From positions 1-54,758 of the forward strand of contig NZ_WIBF01000016.1 in the NCBI RefSeq assembly GCF_009496005.1: a stretch of DNA of 54,758 nucleotides, written 5' to 3'. The first letter of the stretch is position 1. Each line of letters opens with the position of its first letter. The notes under the pieces were generated by a model, which was not told the origin of the DNA, made no database searches, and worked only from the letters and a program-made list of their open reading frames with translations. The position numbers and the translations under genes were made by a program. Shown one piece after another: positions 1 through 7,541 of the stretch. Source of the DNA: Tritonibacter litoralis. GTDB lineage: Bacteria > Pseudomonadota > Alphaproteobacteria > Rhodobacterales > Rhodobacteraceae.

Positions 1-754
1 ATTTGAACCAAATGAATTGTTGAGAACACGGGAACCCATTTTCCCGGTCCGATGATCATTCCCTCATCGAGGACCAGTTAGCCAAAATCAACGAAGTCCG
101 GCGCGCGGTCGTAGTGAACGCTCTGCAACCCCACGCCGCAATTCGCAGCGCCACAGTGCAGGAAGTCAGCAAACAGTGAACGATGATAGGTGTGAGGGCG
201 TCGCGATCGCCAATCTGATCGGGACCGATGGGTGCAGTGTTGTTGGTTGGGTTTATCGTTGGAGTACAGGCTCACATGCGGTGATGTGGGACGTCCAAGG
301 GCCCCAGCCGGTATCGGAAACCCGGCCGGATATAAGTGACGAACAGAAGCAAGAAATCGACTTCGATGCGCTCACGCGGATTCGAAAAAGTGACAGTGGA
401 TAGGATTCTCACGCAGCCGCCAGTTCATATTGATGGAAAGGGTCTGCGAGCGTACCGGCCATTTGAGCTGATGGCAGCGAAGGTCTCGAAGGAGCCCACA
501 CCAGAAGTGCCAATTTCTCGCTGCGCGCGCTCGCAGCAGGAATAATGCCGCAAAAGCGTAAAAAGATTTGCTGCCGCGCAGCAGGAAAACTGGTCGTTCA
601 CGCTGGCCGCAGCAAATCTGAAATCACGAACTTCCACAGCGCGGGTTTTCCGCTATTCGCGACTGGCCCCAAAAAGTCCAGGCGCAGAAGTTCGCCACAT
701 ACTTCCCCGGGGAGGTTGTGGCCGTGTATTCTGGGCAAGAAGCCAATTGCTCGT
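1..754. other. no supported gene; degraded spacer
   Basis: I see no gene I can support here. All frames on both strands are short, and none combines a good ribosome binding site with a recognisable motif. One open stretch in the third forward frame, from about 24 to a stop near 179, includes the residues LIEDQLAKINEVRRA and may be the tail of a lost gene. The stretch lies downstream of the ackA stop codon, so it could hold the operon terminator, but I found no clear hairpin followed by a T run. Confidence 0.5.
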
Positions 755-1939
755 CTACCTGAGCGCGACCGTTTCGTTCGTGGCGTTGGCTATGACGGCT
801 TCTTCATCGGTTGGCAAAACGAGCACATCAACGGAAGACCGTACGGAACTAATACGAAGCGAGTTGCCGTCATTGCAGCGTGGATCCAGATCAACACCCA
901 GATGCACAAGCCGGTCACAAATCAACCTGCGAACTTGCGCTGAATTCTCACCAATTCCTGCCGTGAAAACGATCGCGTCAAGCCCACCGAGCGCCGTGAC
1001 CAGGCCGCCAAGAACGCTCGCCGCACGGAAACAAAACAACTCAATTGCCTCGCGGGCTCGAGGATCATCGCTTTGTTCCAGATCCCGCATGTTGTTGCTG
1101 ATCGCCGAGACACCAAGAAGGCCGGAGCGCCGATAGAGTAGCGTTTCGATCTCGGTCGCGTTCATCCCCTTGCTTTGCATAAGGTACAGAACGACGCCCG
1201 CATCCAGCGCGCCACAGCGTCGCCCCATCAACAGCCCGTCAAGCGCCGTAAACCCCATGCTTGTCGCGACACTTTGCCGGTTCTTCATCGCGCACATACT
1301 GGCGCCGTTGCCGAGATGGGCGACGATCACCCTTCCCTCGGCCCTTTCCCCAAGATGATCGGGCAGAATGCTGGCGATACACTCATAGGACAGCCCGTGA
1401 AAGCCATAGCGGAGTATTCCTTCGTCACTCATATCCCGCGGCAGGGCGAACAGTTGAGCAAGCCGGTCCTGGGTCCGGTGAAAGCTCGTGTCGAAGCAAG
1501 CGACCTGAGGTAATGTCGGCTGCAACCGCGATATTGCGCGGATGGCAGCAAGGTTGTGCGGCTGATGCAGCGGTGCGAGCTGTATCAGGTGTTCCAGCTG
1601 GCTCAGAACCGCGTCATCGACGACAACGGGCCTGGAGAATCCGCGTCCACCGTGAACGACTCTGTGCCCGACGGCGACAAGTCTTCTGTCCCCGCGATGC
1701 TGTTCCAGCCAATCCAGCAGAAGCGACACCAACGTTTCATGATCGGCTGCGACGTCGATGTTCGTCAGCATGCTCATGTCAATTGCGGTACCGTCCGCGC
1801 GGATTGCCGAGAAGACAGGATCGCGCCCGACACCAGCCACTTTGCCGCGGATCAGAGGAACAGCGTTTGCACCACTCGGGTAGACGGCGAATTTGATGCT
1901 CGACGAGCCGGCATTGAGAACCAGTACCACGTCGCTCAT
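755..1939 (-). CDS. ackA: acetate kinase
   Basis: Converts acetyl phosphate and ADP to acetate and ATP in the cytoplasm. The 394-residue product has the family length and landmarks: N-terminal NAGSSSIKF, the HRVVHGG segment, AHLGNGASMCAM, the MGRRCGALDAG stretch and the C-terminal FTAGIGENS nucleotide-binding loop. Its start overlaps the stop of the upstream MaoC-Pta gene by 4 bases, so the two are translationally coupled. This fits a Pta-AckA pathway turning acetyl-CoA into ATP and acetate. It is the last gene of the phaC operon. Confidence 0.95.
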   Translation of the reverse strand: MSDVVLVLNAGSSSIKFAVYPSGANAVPLIRGKVAGVGRDPVFSAIRADGTAIDMSMLTNIDVAADHETLVSLLLDWLEQHRGDRRLVAVGHRVVHGGRGFSRPVVVDDAVLSQLEHLIQLAPLHQPHNLAAIRAISRLQPTLPQVACFDTSFHRTQDRLAQLFALPRDMSDEGILRYGFHGLSYECIASILPDHLGERAEGRVIVAHLGNGASMCAMKNRQSVATSMGFTALDGLLMGRRCGALDAGVVLYLMQSKGMNATEIETLLYRRSGLLGVSAISNNMRDLEQSDDPRAREAIELFCFRAASVLGGLVTALGGLDAIVFTAGIGENSAQVRRLICDRLVHLGVDLDPRCNDGNSLRISSVRSSVDVLVLPTDEEAVIANATNETVALR

Positions 1940-3330
1940 GACACGACCTTTTTTGCATGGTGGATGTAAAGCTGGGCCATTGCCGACGAGGCGAGCCGCG
2001 ACATCACGCCGTCGGCCCGGCTGGTGAGGATGATCGGCGCGCGCGCACCAAGGACGATCCCCGCGGCCTCGGCGCCGGCAAGGTGAATCAGCTGCTTGGC
2101 GATCATGTTGCCCGCCTCGAGATCGGGCACGACGAGGATATCGGCGTCGCCTGCCACGTCGGAGACGATGCCCTTGGCTGCCGCCGCCGATTTCGACACT
2201 GCGTTGTCGAAGGCCAAGGGGCCGTCAAGCACTCCGCCCGTGATCTGGCCGCGGTCCCACATCTTGCACAATGCGGCGGCCTCGATGGTCGACGGGATTT
2301 TTGGATAAATCGTTTCCACTGCCGACAGGATCGCGACCTTGGGCCGCACGACCCCGAGCGCCTGGGTCAGATCGATGGCGTTTTGCACGATATCGCGCTT
2401 GGTCTCGAGATCGGGAAAGATGTTGATCGCGGCATCGGTCACGAAGAGCGGCTTGAGATAATGCGGCACGTCGAGCGCAAAGATGTGGCTCATCCGGCGT
2501 TCGGTGCGCAGGCCCGTGTCGCGGTCAACTACGGGGGCCATCAACTCGTCGGTATGAAGCTTGCCTTTCATCAGCGCGTCGGCCTTGCCACTGCGAACCA
2601 GCTCGACCGCGCGTTCGGCGGCGGCGTGGCTGTGCGGGACATCCACGATCTCGATCCCGTCTAGACTGCAGCCGCATTCACTGGCGACGGCTTCCAGCTT
2701 TGCCTTGGGTGCCACGAGGATTGGAACGATCAACCCCTGGCCTGCGGCCTCCAGTGCCCCCCTCAAAGACAGTTCGCCACAAGGATGAACGACAGCCGTG
2801 CGCACCGGTGCCAGATCATGCGTCGCCGCAATCAGGTCGCGATAGCGCGCGCCGCGTTCATGCAGATGTACTTCGGGCAAGACCACGCGGGGGCGGCGGA
2901 CTTTCTCGGACGGCGCGATGACTTCGGCCTGCCCCTTGATTGCGGTCTCGCCGTCCTGATTGACGCAAAGACAGTCAAGCTTCAGCCGCTTGGTTTCGGC
3001 ATCCTTCGACACCACGGTCACGCGGACCGTGACGGTATCGCCCAACCCCACGGGGCGGCGAAAGCTCAGGTTCTGGTTGAGGTAGATCGTGCCGGGTCCG
3101 GGCAGTTCGGTGCCCAGAACTGCCGAAATCAGCGCGCCACCCCACATGCCGTGCGCGATGACTTCATGAAATATGTCAGACCGCGCGTATTCCTCGTCGA
3201 CATGGGCCGGGTTCACGTCGCCCGACATCACCGCGAAAAGCTCGATATCCTCGGACTTCAGCTTGCGGGTCAACTCGGCGCGGTCGCCAACCTCGATTTC
3301 GTCGAACGTCTTGTTTTCGATGTATTGCAT
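1936..3330 (-). CDS. bifunctional MaoC-type enoyl-CoA hydratase / phosphate acetyltransferase
   Basis: A 464-residue fusion. Residues about 1-140 form a MaoC hot-dog hydratase domain, with FAVMSGDVNPAHVDEEYA carrying the Asp and His of the active site. Residues about 155-464 form a phosphate acetyl/butyryltransferase domain (SHIFALDVP, AAINIFPDLETK, VPDLEAGNM). The Pta half should make acetyl phosphate from acetyl-CoA for AckA; the MaoC half may hydrate a short enoyl-CoA, possibly linking to the PHA synthase upstream. The start has an AAGGA site. The same domain order is known from alphaproteobacterial Pta proteins; the true acyl-CoA substrate cannot be read from sequence. Confidence 0.9.
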   Translation of the reverse strand: MQYIENKTFDEIEVGDRAELTRKLKSEDIELFAVMSGDVNPAHVDEEYARSDIFHEVIAHGMWGGALISAVLGTELPGPGTIYLNQNLSFRRPVGLGDTVTVRVTVVSKDAETKRLKLDCLCVNQDGETAIKGQAEVIAPSEKVRRPRVVLPEVHLHERGARYRDLIAATHDLAPVRTAVVHPCGELSLRGALEAAGQGLIVPILVAPKAKLEAVASECGCSLDGIEIVDVPHSHAAAERAVELVRSGKADALMKGKLHTDELMAPVVDRDTGLRTERRMSHIFALDVPHYLKPLFVTDAAINIFPDLETKRDIVQNAIDLTQALGVVRPKVAILSAVETIYPKIPSTIEAAALCKMWDRGQITGGVLDGPLAFDNAVSKSAAAAKGIVSDVAGDADILVVPDLEAGNMIAKQLIHLAGAEAAGIVLGARAPIILTSRADGVMSRLASSAMAQLYIHHAKKVVS

Positions 3331-3375
3331 CGGGCTGTTCCTTTGCGTCGGGCCGGAAAGCGAGCCGTCCCTGAC

Positions 3376-3633
3376 TCATGTTGGCTCGGTTTTCCTGTCA
3401 GCCTCGATTTCTTCGACGATCGTCTCGATGTCGCGGAAAGCGTCACCGCCGGAATGGTCGCCATCGACATGGGCAACCAGCTTGTCTTTGATCTTCAGAT
3501 CGGCCTCGCCCCAGGGATGGGTGTCGATTTCAAGCTTGTCGAGGCCAACGGTTGCGGTGAACCGTTGTTCAGTTGCGCCCTTGCCAGCAGGATAGCTGGT
3601 GTCCGGCGTCCAGGTGATAGTCTTTATGGTCAT
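3376..3633 (-). CDS. conserved small protein of unknown function
   Basis: An 85-residue acidic protein, soluble by appearance, with no signal peptide, membrane segment or cysteine. It begins MTIKTITWTPDTSYPAG and ends in a charged segment (IVEEIEADRKTEPT). An AAGGAG site sits just before the ATG, and the gene lies between fabI and the MaoC-Pta gene with short gaps, so it is probably a real operon member. I do not recognise the family. A role as an accessory to acetyl-CoA or PHA metabolism is only guilt by association. Confidence 0.65.
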   Translation of the reverse strand: MTIKTITWTPDTSYPAGKGATEQRFTATVGLDKLEIDTHPWGEADLKIKDKLVAHVDGDHSGGDAFRDIETIVEEIEADRKTEPT

Positions 3634-3650
3634 GGCTGCTCTCCTTTGGT

Positions 3651-4415
3651 TCAGGACATGACGTGATATCCGGCGTCGACGTACGAGATGTTGCCGGTCA
3701 CATTGCGTGCGGACTCGCTCACCAGCCCGGCGGCCATGTTGCCGACATCCTCGATCGTCACCAACCGTTGCTGGGGCGCGCGCGCCCGCGCTTCGTCGAT
3801 GAGAGTGTCGAAATGCGCGATGCCAGAGGCCGCGCGCGTCATCAACGGCCCCGGCGACAGCGCATTGACGCGGATGCCTTCCGGCCCGAGCTCAGCCGCC
3901 ATGTATTTCACGCTGGCCTCCAGCGCCGCCTTCACCGGTCCCATCACGTTGTAGTGGTCGACGACCTTTTCGGCGCCGTAATAGCTGACCGTCAGCAGGC
4001 AGCCGCCAGTTTTCATAAGCGGTCGCGCCCTGCGCGCGAGCCGCATGAACGAGTGAACCGATATGTCCATCGCCGCGCCGAAGCCCTCGCGCGAACAATC
4101 GACGACCTTGCCGTGCAGATCTTCCTTTGGACAATAGGCGACAGAGTGCAGCAGGAAATCAAGCTGCCCCCACTCGGCGGCAATCGCGCCGAACAACGCA
4201 TCCATATCGGCGTCGATGGTGACATCGAGCGGCATGAAGATTTCAGCGTTCAGCGTCTCGGCAACCGGTTCCACGAACTGCCGCGCCTTGTCGTTGAGGT
4301 AAGTAACGGCAAGTTCCGCACCTTCACGCGCGAACGCCTGCGCGCATCCGGCGGCTATGGAGTTTTCGTTGGCGATCCCGATCACGAGACCGCGCTTTCC
4401 GTCAAGCATGCCCAT
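3651..4415 (-). CDS. fabI: enoyl-[acyl-carrier-protein] reductase (NADH), FabI type
   Basis: Catalyses the last reduction of the fatty-acid elongation cycle. The protein is 254 residues, the usual FabI length, with the N-terminal GLVIGIANENSIA nucleotide-binding segment, HSVAYCPKEDL, and the YNVMGPVKAALEA run giving the Tyr-x6-Lys pair. I chose the ATG at 4415, preceded by GAAGGA; the frame stays open further upstream into phaC, but that extension is only the other strand frame of that gene. It is probably a second, plasmid-borne FabI, redirected in this operon toward acyl supply under the same control as phaC and pta-ackA. Confidence 0.88.
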   Translation of the reverse strand: MGMLDGKRGLVIGIANENSIAAGCAQAFAREGAELAVTYLNDKARQFVEPVAETLNAEIFMPLDVTIDADMDALFGAIAAEWGQLDFLLHSVAYCPKEDLHGKVVDCSREGFGAAMDISVHSFMRLARRARPLMKTGGCLLTVSYYGAEKVVDHYNVMGPVKAALEASVKYMAAELGPEGIRVNALSPGPLMTRAASGIAHFDTLIDEARARAPQQRLVTIEDVGNMAAGLVSESARNVTGNISYVDAGYHVMS

Positions 4416-4446
4416 CTCTGTTTTTCCTTCGTTGCGCAGTGCGCGC

Positions 4447-6288
4447 CTATTTCTGGTGAACGTAGGTCCCCGGCGCGACGGCAAGGGCATTGCCCATGGT
4501 CGGTGGCACCACGGGTTTCCCCGACCGTTCCCCAAGCCAGGACACCCATTCCAGCCACCACGAGCCATCCTTCTTCGGAGTTTGTGCCGCCCAGCTTTCG
4601 GGATCGACATAGCGGTCATCATGGCGTGTCGTGGCAATCTGATAGCTGCGGTTCTTGTGGCCGGGCTCCGATACGATGCCGGCATTGTGTCCGCCGCTGG
4701 TCAGCACGAAGGTCAGATCGGTATCGAGATAGAGATGCATCTTGTAGACCGATGGCCAAGGTGCAACGTGGTCCTTTACGGTTCCCACGGAAAACACCGG
4801 AACGCGGATGTCGGTCACGGAAATCGGACGGCCTTCGACGATGAAACTGCCTTCGGTCAATTCATTGTTCAGATAGAGCGACCGCAAGTATTCTGAATGC
4901 ATCCGAAAGGGCATCCGGGTGCCATCGGCATTCCACGCCAGAAGGTCGAACATCGCCGGTTCGTCGCCCATCAGATAAGAGCGCTGGATGCGCGACCAGA
5001 TCAGATCGGCCGATCCGATCATCTGGAACGCGCCGGACATCTGGGTTGTGTCCAGATAGCCCTGATCCCACATCATGTCTTCAAGGAAGGTCAACTGGCT
5101 TTCGTTGATGAAAAGCTGCAATTCGCCCGGTTCGGTAAAATCGATCTGCGAGGCGAAATAGCTGAGCGACGCAAACGGGTCTGCACCGTCGCGGCTGGCC
5201 GCTGCGGCGGCAATCGACAAAAGTGTGCCGCCAAGGCAATAGCCGACGCCGTGGATCTTCTGCTTGGGCACGATGCCCTGCACCGCGCGCACCGCATCCA
5301 TGACGCCCATCTCGCGATATTCGTCCATCCCCAGATCGCGATCCTCGGCGCCCGGGTTGCGCCACGAGATCATGAAGACCGTATAGCCCTGGTCGACCAG
5401 GAACTTCACCATCGAGTTTTCCGGCGACAGATCGAGGATGTAATATTTCATGATCCAGGCCGGCACGATCAGAATGGGTTCGGGTCTGACCTTGGCGGTG
5501 GTCGGCGCATACTGGATCAGCTCGATCAGATGATTGCGATAGACCACCTTGCCCGGCGTCGCGGCGACCTCGTGGCCGGGCCGGAATTTTTCGGCCCCGG
5601 CGGGGGGCTTGCCGGTTTGCAGCCGCTCCAGATCGTCGCACCAGGCCTGAAACCCCCGGACAAGGTTCTGCCCGCCTTCTTCGCGGGTTCTGGCCTGCAT
5701 CTCGGGGTTGGTCGCCAGAAAATTCGACGGTGAATACATGTCGAGAATTTGCCGGGTGGCAAATTCCATGACATTTTCGTGCTGCCTGGTGACACCGCGC
5801 ACGCCGGTGGTCACGTTGTACCACCATTGCTGATTGAGCAGGAAAGACTGGTAGATCAGGTTGTAGGGCCATTTCTGCCAGGCCTCGCCCCGGAACCGGC
5901 GGTCTTGGGCCAGAGGTTCGATGCACAGGGCTGTCTCGTCGCTGGTGATGGCGCAGGTCGCGGCATATTGCGAAAGCCGCAGCCATTTGCGAAACGCTTT
6001 TTCGGATATTTCAATCTGTTTGCCCGGGGATGTCGTCAGATGCGCCAGCCAATCCATGTAGGCACCCGCAAGCGCCGCGGGCGAAAGCCCTTTCGTAAAC
6101 TTCGCCATTCTGGCTTTCAGGGCCCGGTCCAGAAAAGCCGGCGCGTCGTTGCCGGTTACCCGGTCCCTTCCGGTCGCGTTCTTCGACAAATCCGGTGAAA
6201 CAGATCGGGCCGGTGAATTTCTGTCCGATCCGACGCTTTCGTCCAGGCCTTCGGAAACATTGGCAGCTTTCGGTATTGCATGACCCAT
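4447..6288 (-). CDS. phaC: class I poly(3-hydroxyalkanoate) synthase
   Basis: Polymerises 3-hydroxyacyl-CoA into storage polyester at the granule surface. The 613-residue product has the lipase-like box GYCLGG with the catalytic Cys, a later VKDHVAP Asp and a GGHNAGI His, and an N-terminal extension typical of class I enzymes. I chose the ATG at 6288 because an AAGGAG site lies 8 bases upstream; a TTG at 6306 would overlap that site, and a GTG at 6291 is also possible. It is first in the operon with fabI, maoC-pta and ackA. An FNR-type box 58-71 bases upstream suggests low-oxygen control. Confidence 0.93.
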   Translation of the reverse strand: MGHAIPKAANVSEGLDESVGSDRNSPARSVSPDLSKNATGRDRVTGNDAPAFLDRALKARMAKFTKGLSPAALAGAYMDWLAHLTTSPGKQIEISEKAFRKWLRLSQYAATCAITSDETALCIEPLAQDRRFRGEAWQKWPYNLIYQSFLLNQQWWYNVTTGVRGVTRQHENVMEFATRQILDMYSPSNFLATNPEMQARTREEGGQNLVRGFQAWCDDLERLQTGKPPAGAEKFRPGHEVAATPGKVVYRNHLIELIQYAPTTAKVRPEPILIVPAWIMKYYILDLSPENSMVKFLVDQGYTVFMISWRNPGAEDRDLGMDEYREMGVMDAVRAVQGIVPKQKIHGVGYCLGGTLLSIAAAAASRDGADPFASLSYFASQIDFTEPGELQLFINESQLTFLEDMMWDQGYLDTTQMSGAFQMIGSADLIWSRIQRSYLMGDEPAMFDLLAWNADGTRMPFRMHSEYLRSLYLNNELTEGSFIVEGRPISVTDIRVPVFSVGTVKDHVAPWPSVYKMHLYLDTDLTFVLTSGGHNAGIVSEPGHKNRSYQIATTRHDDRYVDPESWAAQTPKKDGSWWLEWVSWLGERSGKPVVPPTMGNALAVAPGTYVHQK

Positions 6289-6345
6289 CACGCGAGCTCC
6301 TTCCAAATGGATTGCACCTTATTGCCTACACCCGCCCGGGGTTCG

Positions 6346-6359
6346 TTGACCTTGATCAA
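6346..6359 (-). promoter_or_regulatory. FNR/FnrL-type box upstream of phaC
   Basis: TTGAC-CTTG-ATCAA matches the FNR consensus TTGAY-N4-RTCAA exactly. An AATAAG hexamer at 6318-6323 (minus strand) is about where the -10 of a promoter activated from -41.5 would lie, putting transcription start about 20 bases before the phaC ATG. The site may also affect the divergent exporter operon. The regulator is inferred; no FNR gene of that type is in the window apart from the short Crp/Fnr protein at 35412. Confidence 0.65.
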
Positions 6360-6557
6360 ATCGCTCGGATCAAAACTGGCATAAGCGTCGTGGCGTCGAT
6401 GAAAACATAGGAACGCAAGCATAGCGGCGCAGCCGCCAATCGGGCATACTCGTTATGTTGATTCTGCAACGCGGCGTATCTTTACGCTGCATTGCGGCAA
6501 TACTAGGTATTCAAGGCCGGCCGGCCCTTCGCAGGCCCCATGATCAGGAGAACACCA

Positions 6558-7541
6558 ATGCAGTGGAAGCGCTATGGCACAATCGCCGCCGTCCTCGTCG
6601 CCTTATCGGGAGGGGCCTATTTCTTCTGGTTGAGCAGCCAATCCGCCGGACTCCCTGCCGGTATCACTGGCTCAAACGGGCGGATCGAAGCCGAGCGTAT
6701 CGATATCGCGGCCAAGCTGCCGGGGCGTATCGCAGAGGTTCTGGTGTCCGAGGGCCAGTGGATCAGCGCGGGCGATCTGGTCGCAACCATGGACGCGGTC
6801 GAGATCGAGGCCCAATTGCATCAGGCTCAGGCCGCCGTCGCGCAGGCCGAGCAGCAGAAACTGCAGGCCGAGGCGCTACTGAACCAGCGCCTGTCGGAAG
6901 CGGAATTTGCAAGGGCGGAACATGCCCGGACCGAAAGGCTTGCGGCAAACGGTCATGCGACGCAGGAACAACTCGAAAACAGAAAGACCGTCCTGACCAC
7001 CGCAGAGGCAGGCGTCGCCGCCGCCCGGGCCGGCATTGACCTGGCGGATGCCACCATTGCCGCGGCAAATGCCTCGGTCGAGCGGTTGCAGAGCGTCCGC
7101 AACGATGCCGATCTGGTCGCACCGCGCGAAGGCCGCGTGCAATACATCCTTGCCAAGGCCGGCGAAGTGGTGGGCGCTGGCGGCAGGGTCGTGACCCTGA
7201 CCGACCTGACGGATGTTTACATGACCGTCTTTCTGCCCGCCCGCGACGCCGGGCTGCTTGCCATCGGGTCCGAGGCGCGGATCGTCCTTGATCCGATCCC
7301 GGATTACGTGATCCCGGCAACCGTCACCTTTGTCGCCAGCACGGCCCAATTCACGCCGAAATCGGTGGAAACCGCGGATGAGCGCGACCAGCTGATGTTC
7401 CGCGTCAAGCTGACGATCCCCGAGGATTTGCTGGAGGAATATCAGGAACAGACCAAGGCGGGTGTTGCCGGAGTGGGCTATGTCCGCACCGACGACACTG
7501 TCCCCTGGCCCGACACGCTGTCGGTGAAGCTGCCGCAATGA
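6558..7541 (+). CDS. HlyD-family membrane fusion protein of an ABC exporter
   Basis: A 327-residue periplasmic adaptor anchored by one N-terminal membrane segment (YGTIAAVLVALSGGAYFFWL). Residues about 40-90 carry the lipoyl/biotinyl half (RIDIAAKLPGRIAEVLVSEGQ), followed by a long Ala/Gln-rich coiled coil and a beta-barrel segment. I chose the ATG at 6558 because AGGAGA lies just upstream; an ATG 18 bases earlier lacks this. It overlaps the next gene by 4 bases. The arrangement adaptor, fused double ATPase-permease, second permease matches the E. coli yhiI-rbbA-yhhJ set. The exported substrate is unknown. Confidence 0.82.
   Translation: MQWKRYGTIAAVLVALSGGAYFFWLSSQSAGLPAGITGSNGRIEAERIDIAAKLPGRIAEVLVSEGQWISAGDLVATMDAVEIEAQLHQAQAAVAQAEQQKLQAEALLNQRLSEAEFARAEHARTERLAANGHATQEQLENRKTVLTTAEAGVAAARAGIDLADATIAAANASVERLQSVRNDADLVAPREGRVQYILAKAGEVVGAGGRVVTLTDLTDVYMTVFLPARDAGLLAIGSEARIVLDPIPDYVIPATVTFVASTAQFTPKSVETADERDQLMFRVKLTIPEDLLEEYQEQTKAGVAGVGYVRTDDTVPWPDTLSVKLPQ

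Noticed and set aside
4416-4685. Upstream extension of the FabI frame
   Set aside because: It overlaps phaC on the same strand in another frame; the ATG at 4415 has a good ribosome binding site and gives the normal FabI length.
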